A DNA stretch of 64,000 bases from the NCBI RefSeq assembly GCF_000315425.1, contig NZ_JH992925.1, positions 455,128-519,127 of the forward strand. The letters are read 5' to 3'. Below the pieces are notes generated by a model, which saw only the letters and a list, made by a program, of their open reading frames with translations, ran no database searches and was not told the DNA's origin. Positions 48,896 through 57,480 of this stretch are shown here, in pieces. This DNA comes from Massilia timonae CCUG 45783. Its GTDB lineage: Bacteria; Pseudomonadota; Gammaproteobacteria; Burkholderiales; Burkholderiaceae_D. Each line of letters starts with the position of its first letter. The first letter of the stretch is position 1. The position numbers were made by a program, and so were the translations under genes.

Positions 48896-49000
48896 CGTGG
48901 GGTGGATGGCTTGCCGTCCACGCGTTCAACCGGCGTCGATTGACCGAGCATCCTTCAAACGATGTTTGAACGCGTGGACGGGAGACCCGTCCACCCCACG
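48896..49000. repeat. REP-like long palindrome
   Basis: A 34-base left arm (48896-48929) is complementary, with a few mismatches, to a 35-base right arm (48966-49000). The left arm carries CGTGGGGTGGA and CCGTCCACGCGTTCAA. The middle holds a second hairpin, TTCAAAC-GAT-GTTTGAA (48954-48970). It lies between convergent ppnN and lysS. The shape suits a repetitive extragenic palindrome or small MITE. It occurs once in this window. Confidence 0.7.
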
Positions 49001-49017
49001 ACATCGCCACAAACAAA

Positions 49018-49039
49018 AAAGCCGCCTTTCGGCGGCTTT
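49018..49039 (-). terminator. Intrinsic terminator of lysS
   Basis: AAAGCCGCC (49018-49026) pairs with GGCGGCTTT (49031-49039) over TTTC. On the minus strand it is followed by a run of T (TTTTTTT in the first arm), 7 bases after the lysS stop. Confidence 0.85.
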
Positions 49040-49045
49040 CATCCA

Positions 49046-50584
49046 TCAGTCTTCCTTGCGCAAGTGCGGGAACAGCAGCACGTCGCGGATATTCGGCGAG
49101 TCGGTGATCAGCATCATCAGGCGGTCGATGCCGATGCCGCAGCCGCCGGCCGGCGGCATGCCGTATTCCAGCGCGCGGATGTAGTCGGCGTCGTAGAACA
49201 TCGCCTCGTCGTCGCCCGCATCCTTGGCGGCCACCTGGGCCAGGAAGCGCGCGGCCTGGTCTTCCGGATCGTTCAGCTCCGAGAAGCCGTTGGCGATCTC
49301 GCGGCCCACCATGAACAGCTCGAAACGCTCGGTCACGCCTTCGCGGGTGTCCGAAGCGCGCGCCAGCGGCGAGACTTCGGCCGGATAGTCGACGATGAAG
49401 GTCGGCTCCCACAGCAGCGCTTCGGCGGTCTCTTCGAACAGCGCCAGCTGCAGCGCGCCCAGGCCGGCGGTGGCGAACGGCTTGACGCCGAATTTGGTCT
49501 TCAGTTCAGTCTTGATGAACTCGGCGTCGTTCAGCTGTTCCGGCGTATAGCCCGGCGCGTACTTGTCGATCGCCTCGACGATGGTCAGGCGCTGGAACGG
49601 CTTCGACAGGTCGAGCTCGCGGCCGCCGTAGCTCAGCACCGCGCTGCCCTGGGCATCGATCGCGGCCTGGCGGATCACCTGTTCGGTGAAGTCCATGATC
49701 CACTTGTAGTCGGTATAGGCCGCGTAGAATTCCATCATCGTGAATTCCGGGTTGTGACGGACCGACACGCCTTCGTTGCGGAAGTTGCGGTTGATCTCGA
49801 ACACGCGGTCGAAGCCGCCCACGACCAGGCGCTTCAAGTACAGTTCCGGCGCGATGCGCAGGTACATTTCCATGTCCAGCGCATTGTGGTGGGTGATGAA
49901 GGGCTTGGCCGCGGCGCCGCCCGGGATCGGGTGCAGCATCGGGGTCTCGACTTCCATGAAGCCGTTCTTTTCCATGAAGCGGCGCATCGACGACATCGCG
50001 GCGGTGCGCGCCTTGAAGGTGCGGCGCGTCTCTTCGTTCATGATCAGGTCGACGTAGCGCTGGCGGTACTTGGTCTCCTGGTCGGCCAGGCCGTGGAATT
50101 TGTCCGGCAGCGGGCGGATCGCCTTGGTGATCAGGCGCAGCGCGGTCACCTTGACGGTCAGCTCGTCGGTCTTGGTCTTGAACAGCGTGCCTTCGACGCC
50201 CAGGATGTCGCCCAGGTCGTAGCTGCGCAGCGCTTCCATGGCTTCCTCGCCGGCGTTGTCGAGGGCGATGTACACCTGGATGCGGCCCGATGCCGCCGGG
50301 CCGGAACTATCCTGCAGGGTGGCGAAGGCGGCTTTCTTGCCCGCTTCGCGGCGCAGCATCATGCGGCCGGCCAGCACGACGGCGACCGGTTCGGCTTCCA
50401 GCTCTTCGCGGGTCTTGCCGCCATAGATTTCGACCAGGTCGGCCGCCTTGTGCTGCGGGACGAAATCGTTGGGGAAGGCGACGCCTTTCTCGCGGATCGC
50501 ACCCAGCTTGGCGCGGCGCTCGGCCATGATCTTGTTTTCGTCGGCCGCCAGCAGTGGAGCCTGTTCTTGGTTTTCGGTGTTCAT
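49046..50584 (-). CDS. lysS: Lysyl-tRNA synthetase, class II
   Basis: A protein of 512 residues. An N-terminal OB-fold anticodon-binding domain (about 70-180) precedes a class II catalytic core: motif 2 [24 protein letters not shown] and motif 3 [12 protein letters not shown] (about 480-495). [20 protein letters not shown] is characteristic. The enzyme charges tRNA-Lys. It is the last gene of prfB-HAD-lysS, each gap being under 30 bases. Confidence 0.97.
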   Translation of the reverse strand: MNTENQEQAPLLAADENKIMAERRAKLGAIREKGVAFPNDFVPQHKAADLVEIYGGKTREELEAEPVAVVLAGRMMLRREAGKKAAFATLQDSSGPAASGRIQVYIALDNAGEEAMEALRSYDLGDILGVEGTLFKTKTDELTVKVTALRLITKAIRPLPDKFHGLADQETKYRQRYVDLIMNEETRRTFKARTAAMSSMRRFMEKNGFMEVETPMLHPIPGGAAAKPFITHHNALDMEMYLRIAPELYLKRLVVGGFDRVFEINRNFRNEGVSVRHNPEFTMMEFYAAYTDYKWIMDFTEQVIRQAAIDAQGSAVLSYGGRELDLSKPFQRLTIVEAIDKYAPGYTPEQLNDAEFIKTELKTKFGVKPFATAGLGALQLALFEETAEALLWEPTFIVDYPAEVSPLARASDTREGVTERFELFMVGREIANGFSELNDPEDQAARFLAQVAAKDAGDDEAMFYDADYIRALEYGMPPAGGCGIGIDRLMMLITDSPNIRDVLLFPHLRKED

Positions 50585-50610
50585 GTAATTTGATTCTAGT
50601 TTTGGTTGGT

Positions 50611-51276
50611 TCAGGCCAGCAGCGTCTCAACGTCCAGCTGCGTGAAATCGTTGACGACGGCGATCACGTTGTCGAACTCGGCGAAGGCCTGGGCCGGCAG
50701 GGTGGTGGTGAGCACCACCGCGCGCATGCCGGCGCGGCGCGCCGCTTCCACGCCCAGCGGCGCGTCCTCGAACACGATGCACCCGGCCGGCATCGTCTCG
50801 CAGCGGTCGGCCGCCTTCAGGAAGACGTCCGGATGCGGCTTGCCGCGCGGGACGTCGACCGTGCCGACGACCACCGCGTCGAAGCGGGGGCGCAAGTCCA
50901 TCTCGTCGAGGATGAAGCGCGCGCTGCCCGGCGAAGCCGAGGTGGCCACCGCCAGTTTCCAGCCGCGGGCGCGGCCGGCCTCGATGAAGGCATCGAAGCC
51001 GGGGAGGGTCGCGCGGTGCGGGCCGTACAGCTCGCGGTACAGATCTTCCTTCTCGTGGTTCAGCGTCGCCAGCTCGTCGTCGGTGAGGTCTTCGCGGATG
51101 TAGTGGCGCAGGATTTCCTTGCCCTGGCGGCCGGCCGTGTCGCGAAAGAAGGCATCGGGCTCGATGACTTTCCCGCGCCGCGCGAAGAAGGTGATCCACG
51201 CCTTGGTGTGGAAGTCCATATTGTCGACGATGGTGCCATCCATGTCGAAGATCAGCGCGCGGGCGGGAGTGGTCAT
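50611..51276 (-). CDS. HAD-family hydrolase, beta-phosphoglucomutase-like
   Basis: A protein of 221 residues. Motif I is [20 protein letters not shown] (nucleophile Asp), motif [16 protein letters not shown], motif [17 protein letters not shown] and [18 protein letters not shown]. The DxDGT plus helical cap is of the phosphatase/phosphomutase subfamily I. The substrate is unknown. It lies between prfB (15 bases) and lysS (26 bases), same strand, hence one operon. Confidence 0.9.
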   Translation of the reverse strand: MTTPARALIFDMDGTIVDNMDFHTKAWITFFARRGKVIEPDAFFRDTAGRQGKEILRHYIREDLTDDELATLNHEKEDLYRELYGPHRATLPGFDAFIEAGRARGWKLAVATSASPGSARFILDEMDLRPRFDAVVVGTVDVPRGKPHPDVFLKAADRCETMPAGCIVFEDAPLGVEAARRAGMRAVVLTTTLPAQAFAEFDNVIAVVNDFTQLDVETLLA

Positions 51277-51291
51277 CGGGGCTCTACCTTA

Positions 51292-52396
51292 TTAAACGTT
51301 CTGCTTGAGGGATGCGGAGATGAAATCGTCCAGATCGCCGTCGAGCACGTTCTTGGTATTGCCCGTCTCGAAGCCGGTACGCAGGTCCTTGATGCGCGAC
51401 TGGTCGAGCACATAGGAGCGGATCTGGTGGCCCCAGCCGACGTCGGTCTTGGAGTCTTCCAGTTTCTGCTGCTCGCTCATGCGGTTACGCAGTTCGAGCT
51501 CGTACAGCTTCGCACGCAGCATGTCCCAGGCCTCGGCCTTGTTGCGGTGCTGCGAACGGTCATTCTGGCACTGGACCACGATACCCGATGGGGCGTGCGT
51601 CAGGCGCACCGCAGAATCGGTCTTGTTGATGTGCTGACCGCCGGCGCCCGATGCGCGGTAGGTGTCGATGCGCACGTCGGCCGGGTTGATCTCGATCTCG
51701 ATCGAGTCATCCACTTCCGGATACACGAACAGCGAGGTAAACGAGGTATGGCGGCCGTTGGCCGAGTCGAACGGCGACTTGCGCACCAGGCGGTGCACGC
51801 CGGTCTCGGTGCGCAGGTGGCCATAGGCATACTCGCCGTCGACCTTGATGGTGGCGGTCTTGATGCCCGCGACCTCGCCCTCGGACTGTTCGAGGATCTC
51901 GGCCTTGAAGCCCTTGCGTTCGCAGTAGCGCAGGTATTGACGCAGCAGCATGGAGGCCCAGTCCTGGGCTTCGGTGCCGCCGGCGCCGGCCTGGATGTCG
52001 ATGAAGCAGTTCGCATGGTCCATCGGATTGCTGAACATGCGGCGGAATTCCATCGCCTCGATGACTTTCTGCACTTCATCGAGGTCGCCCGACACCGCTT
52101 CGATGGTGTCGTCGTCGCCTTCTTCGCGCGCCATGTCGAACAGGTCGCGAGCGTCGGCCAGGTCGCCCTTGGCCTTTTCGAGGACGAGGACGACGCCTTC
52201 CAGCGCCTTCTTCTCTTTGCCCATTTCCTGGGCTTTCTTCGGGTCGTTCCAGATCGATGGGTCTTCCATCTCCTGGTTGACCTGTTCTAGTTTCTCCGAC
52301 TTCTTATCGAAGTCAAAGATACCTCCGAAGTTCGGCCTCACGACCGGTCAGGTCGTTCAGCAGGGCGGAAATGGCGTTGATGCGTTCGGCTTCCAT
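51292..52396 (-). CDS. prfB: Peptide chain release factor 2 with programmed +1 frameshift
   Basis: Translation starts at ATG 52396 ([10 protein letters not shown]). After 26 more codons it reaches an in-frame TGA (52315-52313). Shifting +1 at CTT-TGA-C continues in the second frame from 52314 to 51292, giving about 367 residues, the normal RF2 length. The RF2 specificity tripeptide SPF is in [13 protein letters not shown] and the peptidyl-hydrolysis GGQ in [12 protein letters not shown]2 releases chains at UAA and UGA. The internal TGA makes synthesis autoregulated by RF2 levels. A perfect TATAAT lies 41 bases upstream. It heads the prfB-HAD-lysS operon. Confidence 0.98.
52312..52327 (-). other. 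Programmed +1 frameshift site of prfB
   Basis: The minus-strand sequence CGGAGGTATCTTTGAC contains an internal Shine-Dalgarno-like GGAGG three bases before the slip codon CTT and the weak stop TGA followed by C. This is the classic RF2 arrangement. Confidence 0.95.
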
Positions 52397-52436
52397 GGTC
52401 TCGGCAGTCTCATTGGTTGGTTGAATCGAACCGGGG

Positions 52437-52442
52437 ATTATA
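52437..52442 (-). promoter_or_regulatory. prfB -10 box
   Basis: Perfect TATAAT on the minus strand, preceded by GG, 41 bases upstream of the prfB ATG. No clear -35 at 16-18 bases. Confidence 0.5.
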
Positions 52443-52461
52443 CCTGACGTGGCCGTATGGA

Positions 52462-52491
52462 TTGCCATGGGAGTCGCCGCTGCCGTATCAT
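52462..52491 (+). promoter_or_regulatory. cpdB promoter
   Basis: TTGCCA (52462-52467, 5/6 of consensus), 18-base spacer, TATCAT (52486-52491, 5/6). The cpdB ATG follows 28 bases later. It lies in the short region shared with divergent prfB. Confidence 0.6.
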
Positions 52492-52519
52492 CGGCCCCGT
52501 CTAGTTTCCCGGATTCCCC

Positions 52520-54532
52520 ATGAACCGCATTTTGCGTTACCAGATTGGCATGGCCTTCGCGCCGCTGCTGCTCATCCTTCCCGTCCACGCCACCCAGGCT
52601 CCGAGCGGTGCGACCGCCGTGCTGGCCGTGCTCGAGACGTCCGACCTGCATTCGAACGTGGTCGGCTACGATTACTACAAGCTGGCGCCGGACGCCTCCA
52701 TCGGCTTCGATCGCACCGCCACGCTGATCCGGCAGGCGCGCAAGGAATTCGCCAACACGCTGTTGCTCGACAATGGCGACACGATCCAGGGCACGGCTTT
52801 CGCCGACTACCAGGCGCTGGTCAAGCCGCCGGCCTGCGACCAGGTGCTGGGCATCTATAAAATCATGAACGCGCTCGGCTACGAGGGCGGTACCGTGGGT
52901 AACCATGAGTTCAACTATGGCCTGCCATTCCTGAACCAGGTCACGGGCAGCAGCTTCCAGGTCAAGGACGTCGCGCCGCAGGCCAAGCCCTGCGCCGGCC
53001 CGAACTTCCCGATCGTGCTGGCCAATATCCACAGCCTGCAGACCGACCAGCCGCTGTTCGCGCCCTACAAGATCATCGACAAGAAGATCGTCGCGACCGG
53101 CAAGGACGGCAAGCAGGTCGAGAGCACCGTCAAGGTGGGCATCATCGGCTTCACGCCGCCCGAGATCATGGCCTGGGACAAGCGCTGGCTCGAGGGCCGC
53201 GTCAAGCCGGTCGACGTCAAGGCCAGCGCCGAGCGCTACATCCCCGAGATGCGCAACAAGGGCGCGGAACTGGTGGTGGTGCTGGGCCATTCGGGCCTCG
53301 ACGACGCGGCCTATTCGCCGAAGATGGAACACACCAACTGGCACCTGGCCAAGGTGCCGGGCGTCGACGTGGTGCTGATGGGCCACTCGCACCAGCTGTT
53401 CCCGAACAAGGACAGCAGCGTGCCCCAGTTCAACCTGCCAGGCGTGGACAAGGCGCGCGGCCTGGTGCACGGTGTGCCCGCCGTGATGCCGAGCCAGTGG
53501 GGCAAGCATCTGGGCGTGGTCCAGCTGCACCTGAAGTCGGACGGCAAGCACTGGACGGTCGAGAAGGACAAGACCGTGGTCGAGGCGCGTTCGACCCAGA
53601 CCGCGCCGAAGACCTTCGTCGCGCCGGACCCTGAAGTGACGGCGCTGGTGCGCGCCGAGCACGAGGCGACCATCGCCTACGTCAAGACGCCGGTCGGCAG
53701 GTCGGCGTTTCGCATGACGACCTATTTCGCCGACGTCGGCGATCCATCGGCGCTGGAAGTGGTCAACCGCGCCCAGGCCGAGTATGTCCGCAAGTACGTC
53801 CAGGCCAACCTGCCGCAGTACGCGAAGCTGCCGGTGCTGTCGGTGACGGCGCCATTCAAGGCCGGTTTTCCGACCGTGGCCGACTACACCGACGTGCCGG
53901 CCGGCGACCTGGCCCTGAACAACGCGGCCGACCTGTACCTGTTCCCGAATTCGCTGTATGCGGTGAAGGTCGACGGCGCGGGCCTGAAGGCGTGGCTGGA
54001 AACGGCGGCGGGGCGTTTCAACACCATCGATCCTGCGAAGCGAGAGGCGCAGGAGCTGGTCAACAGCCGCTTCCCGAGCTTTAACTTCGACACCATCACC
54101 TCGCCCGACGTGAGCTACGAGATCGACGTGACGCGCGCGCCGGGTGAGCGCATCCGCAAACTGTCCTACCAGGGCAAGCCGGTCGAGGCCAATCAGGAAT
54201 TCCTGGTGGCGACCAATAACTACCGCGCCAGCGGCGGCGGCGATTTCCCGGGCCTGGATGGCAGCAATGTGGTGCTGGCTTCGCCCGACAATAACCGCGA
54301 CATCCTGATCGACTACATCCGCAATGCCAGGGAACTGAGCCGCAAGGCGCAGGGCGCGGCGCGCAGCTGGCGCTTTGCCCAGGTGAAGACCGCCGGGCCG
54401 GTGGTGTTCCATTCGGCGCCTGAGCTGGTCGCGCTGGCGCGGGAGGCGGGGATCGACAACGTCAGCCAGTTGAAGGCCGACGATGGCAGCGGCAAGGGCA
54501 CGGCCTTGTACGCGGTGGACCTGTCGAAGTAA
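52520..54532 (+). CDS. cpdB: 2',3'-cyclic-nucleotide phosphodiesterase/3'-nucleotidase CpdB
   Basis: A protein of 670 residues. A Sec signal peptide ends near HATQA (residue 26). The metallophosphoesterase domain has VLETSDLHSNVVGYDYYK, LLLDNGDTIQGT, TVGNHEFNYGLPF, VVLGHSGLDD and LMGHSHQLFP. The C-terminal 5'-nucleotidase domain has SVTAPFKAGFPTVADYTDV, GDLALNNAADLYLFPNSLYAV and ATNNYRASGGGDFPGL. Periplasmic CpdB hydrolyses 2',3'-cyclic nucleotides and 3'-nucleotides to salvage nucleosides and phosphate. A strong terminator follows. The promoter at 52462 is well placed. Confidence 0.95.
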   Translation: MNRILRYQIGMAFAPLLLILPVHATQAPSGATAVLAVLETSDLHSNVVGYDYYKLAPDASIGFDRTATLIRQARKEFANTLLLDNGDTIQGTAFADYQALVKPPACDQVLGIYKIMNALGYEGGTVGNHEFNYGLPFLNQVTGSSFQVKDVAPQAKPCAGPNFPIVLANIHSLQTDQPLFAPYKIIDKKIVATGKDGKQVESTVKVGIIGFTPPEIMAWDKRWLEGRVKPVDVKASAERYIPEMRNKGAELVVVLGHSGLDDAAYSPKMEHTNWHLAKVPGVDVVLMGHSHQLFPNKDSSVPQFNLPGVDKARGLVHGVPAVMPSQWGKHLGVVQLHLKSDGKHWTVEKDKTVVEARSTQTAPKTFVAPDPEVTALVRAEHEATIAYVKTPVGRSAFRMTTYFADVGDPSALEVVNRAQAEYVRKYVQANLPQYAKLPVLSVTAPFKAGFPTVADYTDVPAGDLALNNAADLYLFPNSLYAVKVDGAGLKAWLETAAGRFNTIDPAKREAQELVNSRFPSFNFDTITSPDVSYEIDVTRAPGERIRKLSYQGKPVEANQEFLVATNNYRASGGGDFPGLDGSNVVLASPDNNRDILIDYIRNARELSRKAQGAARSWRFAQVKTAGPVVFHSAPELVALAREAGIDNVSQLKADDGSGKGTALYAVDLSK

Positions 54533-54556
54533 GCGAAGCAACAACGTGAAGCAAAG

Positions 54557-54582
54557 ACGCCGGCGACTGCCGGCGTTTTTTT
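54557..54582 (+). terminator. Intrinsic terminator of cpdB
   Basis: ACGCCGGC (54557-54564) pairs with GCCGGCGT (54569-54576) over GACT, followed by seven T (54576-54582). It overlaps the last codon of the convergent DUF2288 gene. Confidence 0.9.
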
Positions 54583-54901
54583 AATGCAGCTGCTTTTTCT
54601 CGGGCTGCACCAGCACGAACGGGCTCACCACCGACGCCCACAAGACCTCGTCGGCCTCCGACCAGGCCTGCGCCTGCGCATCGCTGACCTTGGCCACACT
54701 GCCCTCGTTCATCCAGCGCGTCACGCTGTCGCGGTCGTCGTGGGCGATGCGCAGGGCGACGTCGATCAGGTCCAGCGCTTCGCTGACCCAGATCACCGAG
54801 CCGCTGGCGAAGTGGCGTTCCAGCTCGCTCCACTTGATGCGGCCGGTCTCGCGGTTGATCTTGTCGTGCAGTTCGGTGTCTTTCTCGGGTTTGGTTTTCA
54901 T
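54581..54901 (-). CDS. DUF2288 family protein
   Basis: A protein of 106 residues from ATG 54901. It has the family pattern LHDKINRETGRIKWSELERHFASGSVIWVSEALDLIDVALRIAHDD, followed by VTRWMNEGSVAKVSDAQAQAWSEADEVLWASVVSPFVLVQ. No catalytic residues are known; function is unknown. It follows the RES toxin gene by 11 bases and could be in the same transcript, though no link is known. Confidence 0.82.
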   Translation of the reverse strand: MKTKPEKDTELHDKINRETGRIKWSELERHFASGSVIWVSEALDLIDVALRIAHDDRDSVTRWMNEGSVAKVSDAQAQAWSEADEVLWASVVSPFVLVQPEKKQLH

Positions 54902-54912
54902 CGTGAATCTGT

Positions 54913-55599
54913 TCAAAGAATCTCGACCGCAGGATGCGGCGAACCCGCCCATGTTAACCGATAGGTCTGCGCCTTGCGCACATTGCCGACCAGCGCCGGC
55001 CGGAAGCAGGCCAGGCAGGTGCCGCCCGTGTACCGCACGCTGGGGTAGATGACGCCCATCGATCCGCCGTCGAGGAGTTCGCTGGCCAGCGCCTGCGAAG
55101 CGACGTAGCTGCCCGGGTCGAGACAGTCCTCGTAGGCGGCGATGCCGCGCACGTCATGGAAGCTGGCGCTGAAATCGGCCAGCAGGCACTGGTAGGTGAC
55201 GCTGTCGTCGAAGCGGTCGATCTCGGCGTATTCCACCGTCTTGTGAAAGATCACCTCGGCCAGCGACGTCTCGGCATCGAAGCCGCAATACCAGGCGCCA
55301 CGGTCGCCGTCATTGAAGCGGCTGCCCTCGGGCCGCGCATAGGTAAAGGCGGCATTGATGATGCGGAAGTTCGGCACGCCGAACACCAGCTCGTCCACGC
55401 CGATGCCCGGCAACAGCCCGGACTCGCCGCGCAGGCGGTCGTTGGTGGCGTTATCGAGGTCGAACAGGTCCCGCAGCACGTCGTCGCCCTCGGCCAGCGG
55501 CGCCAGCACCGAGTCTTCCATGTCGGCGAAGCGCGAGGGGATCAGGCGGCAGGTATCGTTCTGGCGGAGCAGGGTCAGGCGTGGCCGTAGATTGCCCAT
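54913..55599 (-). CDS. RES-domain toxin
   Basis: A protein of 228 residues. RES features are SRFNDGDRGAWYCGFDAETSLAEVIFHKTVEY (R, E and surrounding residues) and GGSMGVIYPSVRYTGGTCLACF (conserved Ser and the hydrophobic end). RES toxins degrade or modify NAD+. It starts 3 bases after the stop of the antitoxin gene, as in type II RES-Xre modules. The N-terminal 90 residues extend beyond the minimal RES domain. Confidence 0.9.
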   Translation of the reverse strand: MGNLRPRLTLLRQNDTCRLIPSRFADMEDSVLAPLAEGDDVLRDLFDLDNATNDRLRGESGLLPGIGVDELVFGVPNFRIINAAFTYARPEGSRFNDGDRGAWYCGFDAETSLAEVIFHKTVEYAEIDRFDDSVTYQCLLADFSASFHDVRGIAAYEDCLDPGSYVASQALASELLDGGSMGVIYPSVRYTGGTCLACFRPALVGNVRKAQTYRLTWAGSPHPAVEIL

Positions 55600-55602
55600 C
55601 GT

Positions 55603-56040
55603 TTACAGGCCGCCGCGACGGGCGTCGAGCAGGCGGCGCACGCTCTGCATCGCGAGCAGGCCGCCGCCGAGCATGAAGGCAAGCGGCGTGCGGCCGGCGA
55701 AGATGGGGTTGGTGTTGGGCAGCTGGACCCATTCGTCGGCCAGCTTGTCGCCGTACAGGATGTGCAGGCTTTTATAGATGCCGAGCAGGTAAGAAATGCG
55801 GGTGATGCGGTCGACTTCGAGCACCCGGTCGGGGTTCTTCTTCCAGTCGTAGAACGCCGAGGACGACAGGCCGCCGAGCAGTTCGCGCGCATCGTCGTCG
55901 CGCAGGTTCCAGGCCGTCGCCAGCCGGAAGAAACCCTTCAGCGCCGACTGCGACAAGCGCTCGCGCTCGGCCCGCGAGTGGAGGTCGACCAGGGTTGCCG
56001 GCTCGAAGCGGCTCTTGGGGTAGGCGTAGGCTAGGCTCAT
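55603..56040 (-). CDS. Xre-family antitoxin with MbcA/ParS toxin-binding domain
   Basis: A protein of 145 residues. The middle has SQSALKGFFRLATAWNLRDDDARELLGGLSSSAFYDWKKNPDR (HTH-like), and the C-terminal toxin-binding part has RITRISYLLGIYKSLHILYGDKLADEWVQLPNTNPIFAGRTPLAFMLGGGLLAMQSVRRLLDARR, the conserved P-x-F-x-G-x-x-P-L pattern of the MbcA/ParS domain. It should neutralise the RES toxin and repress its own promoter. A GGAGG ribosome-binding site precedes the ATG. Confidence 0.92.
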   Translation of the reverse strand: MSLAYAYPKSRFEPATLVDLHSRAERERLSQSALKGFFRLATAWNLRDDDARELLGGLSSSAFYDWKKNPDRVLEVDRITRISYLLGIYKSLHILYGDKLADEWVQLPNTNPIFAGRTPLAFMLGGGLLAMQSVRRLLDARRGGL

Positions 56041-56055
56041 GATTCCTCCGATCGT

Positions 56056-56090
56056 GGAGTGTTTATACTCCGTTTCAGGATAGCGTGCAA
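56056..56090 (-). promoter_or_regulatory. Promoter and operator of the RES-Xre module
   Basis: On the minus strand TTGCAC (-35, 56085-56090) and TATAAA (-10, 56062-56067) are separated by exactly 17 bases. The -10 box lies in an inverted repeat GGAGT-N6-ACTCC (56056-56071), a good candidate operator for antitoxin autorepression. The antitoxin ATG follows at 56040. Confidence 0.8.
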
Positions 56091-56164
56091 GGAGCGGTTG
56101 TCAAGCGGGCCGCCCCGTGACAGAATCGCTCAATTGCCAAATAGCAAAGTTTCGACCTCGCGGA

Positions 56165-56608
56165 ATGCGCCTCAGCTCGCTATCATTGATCGTCGTCTGC
56201 CTGGTGGCCGCCATCGCCGCCGGCCGTGCGCGTGTTTCGCACGACGATTTGCGCAACCAGGTGATGGCGCACGAGCGCGCCTTCGCTGCCACCATGGCGG
56301 GGCGCGACTTCGAGGGCTTTGGCCGTTACCTGTCGCGCGAGGCGGTGTTCATGACGGGCAGCGACGCCCAGCGCGGCAAGGACGCGGTGCTGAAAGCCTG
56401 GCGCCGCTACTACGACGGCCAGCAGCCGCCGTTCTCGTGGGAACCCGAGCAGGTGGAAGTGGTCGAGTCGGGCACGCTGGCCTACAGCAGCGGTCCGATC
56501 CGCGATGCGGCCGGCCGCCGCATCGGCAGCTTCAACACGGTGTGGCGGCTGGAAGCGCCGGGGAGATGGGCGGTCGTGTTCGACCGCGGGTGCGACTGCA
56601 GGAAGTAG
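56165..56608 (+). CDS. SnoaL/DUF4440-like secreted protein
   Basis: A protein of 147 residues from ATG 56165 (MRLSSLSLIVVCLVAAIAAG), a plausible Sec signal or N-terminal anchor. The rest resembles the NTF2-like SnoaL/DUF4440 fold: LRNQVMAHERAFAATMAGRDFEGFGRYLSREAVFM, GKDAVLKAWRRYY, PFSWEPEQVEVVESGTLAYSSGPIRD, GSFNTVWRLEAPGRWAVVFDRGC. Many such proteins bind small ligands. GTG 56117 is an in-frame alternative lacking the signal at the start. Function unknown. Confidence 0.75.
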   Translation: MRLSSLSLIVVCLVAAIAAGRARVSHDDLRNQVMAHERAFAATMAGRDFEGFGRYLSREAVFMTGSDAQRGKDAVLKAWRRYYDGQQPPFSWEPEQVEVVESGTLAYSSGPIRDAAGRRIGSFNTVWRLEAPGRWAVVFDRGCDCRK

Positions 56609-56654
56609 TCGTGAGGATAAGTTGGGGCGACGCGTGCGCCGCCCCGTTGACGCT

Positions 56655-57476
56655 TTAGTCTGCGCCCAGGCCCGTGGCGATGGCCGCATCGGCGCCGGCG
56701 CCCGCGCTGAGCATCCAGCCGGTCATCAGGAGATAGAACATCAGCAGCGTGAACAGCACCGACACGCGGCGCGCGTTGATGCCTTCGAACAGCGGTTTCT
56801 TGCCATAGGCGACGCCGACGAAATAGGCGCCGAACACGGTGGCCATGTAATGCACCGCGCCGAAGGTCTCGCCCAGCTCGCCCTTGCGTGGATGGTCGAC
56901 CAGCAGGTGCGACAGGATCACCAGGATCAGGTACGGCACCGACGCGGCCAGCGGCGGCAGGTACAGGCCGAAGCGCTCGACGAAGGCGCGGATCGCCGGA
57001 CGCTTGAGCGCCAGCAGCGGCAGGAACAGGTTGTGGATCAGGCCGGTGATGACGATGACCTTCAGCAGCACGGCCTTGTGCAGGCTTTCCTTGCCAAAGC
57101 CCAGGTTGTGCAGATTGGTCTCGGCCTGGCGGTTATTTTGCAGGAACCATTCCGGCGACTGGATCTGCAGGATGCGCTGGAACCAGCTGATTTCTTCCAG
57201 CGCGGCCAGGGCGACCAGGCCGGTCAGGCCGGCCAGCACCAGCACGCCGAGATTGAAGCCCTCGGTCTTCCAGCGGTCGATCGCGACATAGCCGAGCAGG
57301 CCGGAGGTCAGCGAAAATGCCAGGAACTGCATCCATTCGACGATGCCGTCTTCCACCAGCAGGCGCGACAGCTCATGCGGGTTGTTGGCCCAGATCAGGG
57401 CCAGCAGCAGGCAGAACGCGTTGATGATGCTGGCCGAGATGATCACCGGATGCTTGTACCATTTGTTATGTACCAC
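56655..57476 (-). CDS. Polytopic membrane protein with EEISWFQR motif
   Basis: A protein of 273 residues with about seven hydrophobic segments. A conserved-looking segment, LEEISWFQRILQIQSPEWF followed by NNRQAETNLHNLGFG (about 93-127), lies between the third and fourth. The acidic pair in a membrane-flanking position plus QAETNLHN may form a catalytic or binding site. The family is not assigned. It is the last gene of a three-gene unit with a 236-residue membrane protein (4-base gap) and a sialidase-like protein. Confidence 0.7.
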   Translation of the reverse strand: MVHNKWYKHPVIISASIINAFCLLLALIWANNPHELSRLLVEDGIVEWMQFLAFSLTSGLLGYVAIDRWKTEGFNLGVLVLAGLTGLVALAALEEISWFQRILQIQSPEWFLQNNRQAETNLHNLGFGKESLHKAVLLKVIVITGLIHNLFLPLLALKRPAIRAFVERFGLYLPPLAASVPYLILVILSHLLVDHPRKGELGETFGAVHYMATVFGAYFVGVAYGKKPLFEGINARRVSVLFTLLMFYLLMTGWMLSAGAGADAAIATGLGAD

Positions 57477-57480
57477 TAAA

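Noticed and set aside
52313-54544. Large minus-strand open frame ending in the first prfB codons, spanning the cpdB region
   Set aside because: Only its last 27 codons are real, as the zero-frame part of prfB; the rest is antisense to cpdB, which has a signal peptide and all enzyme motifs.
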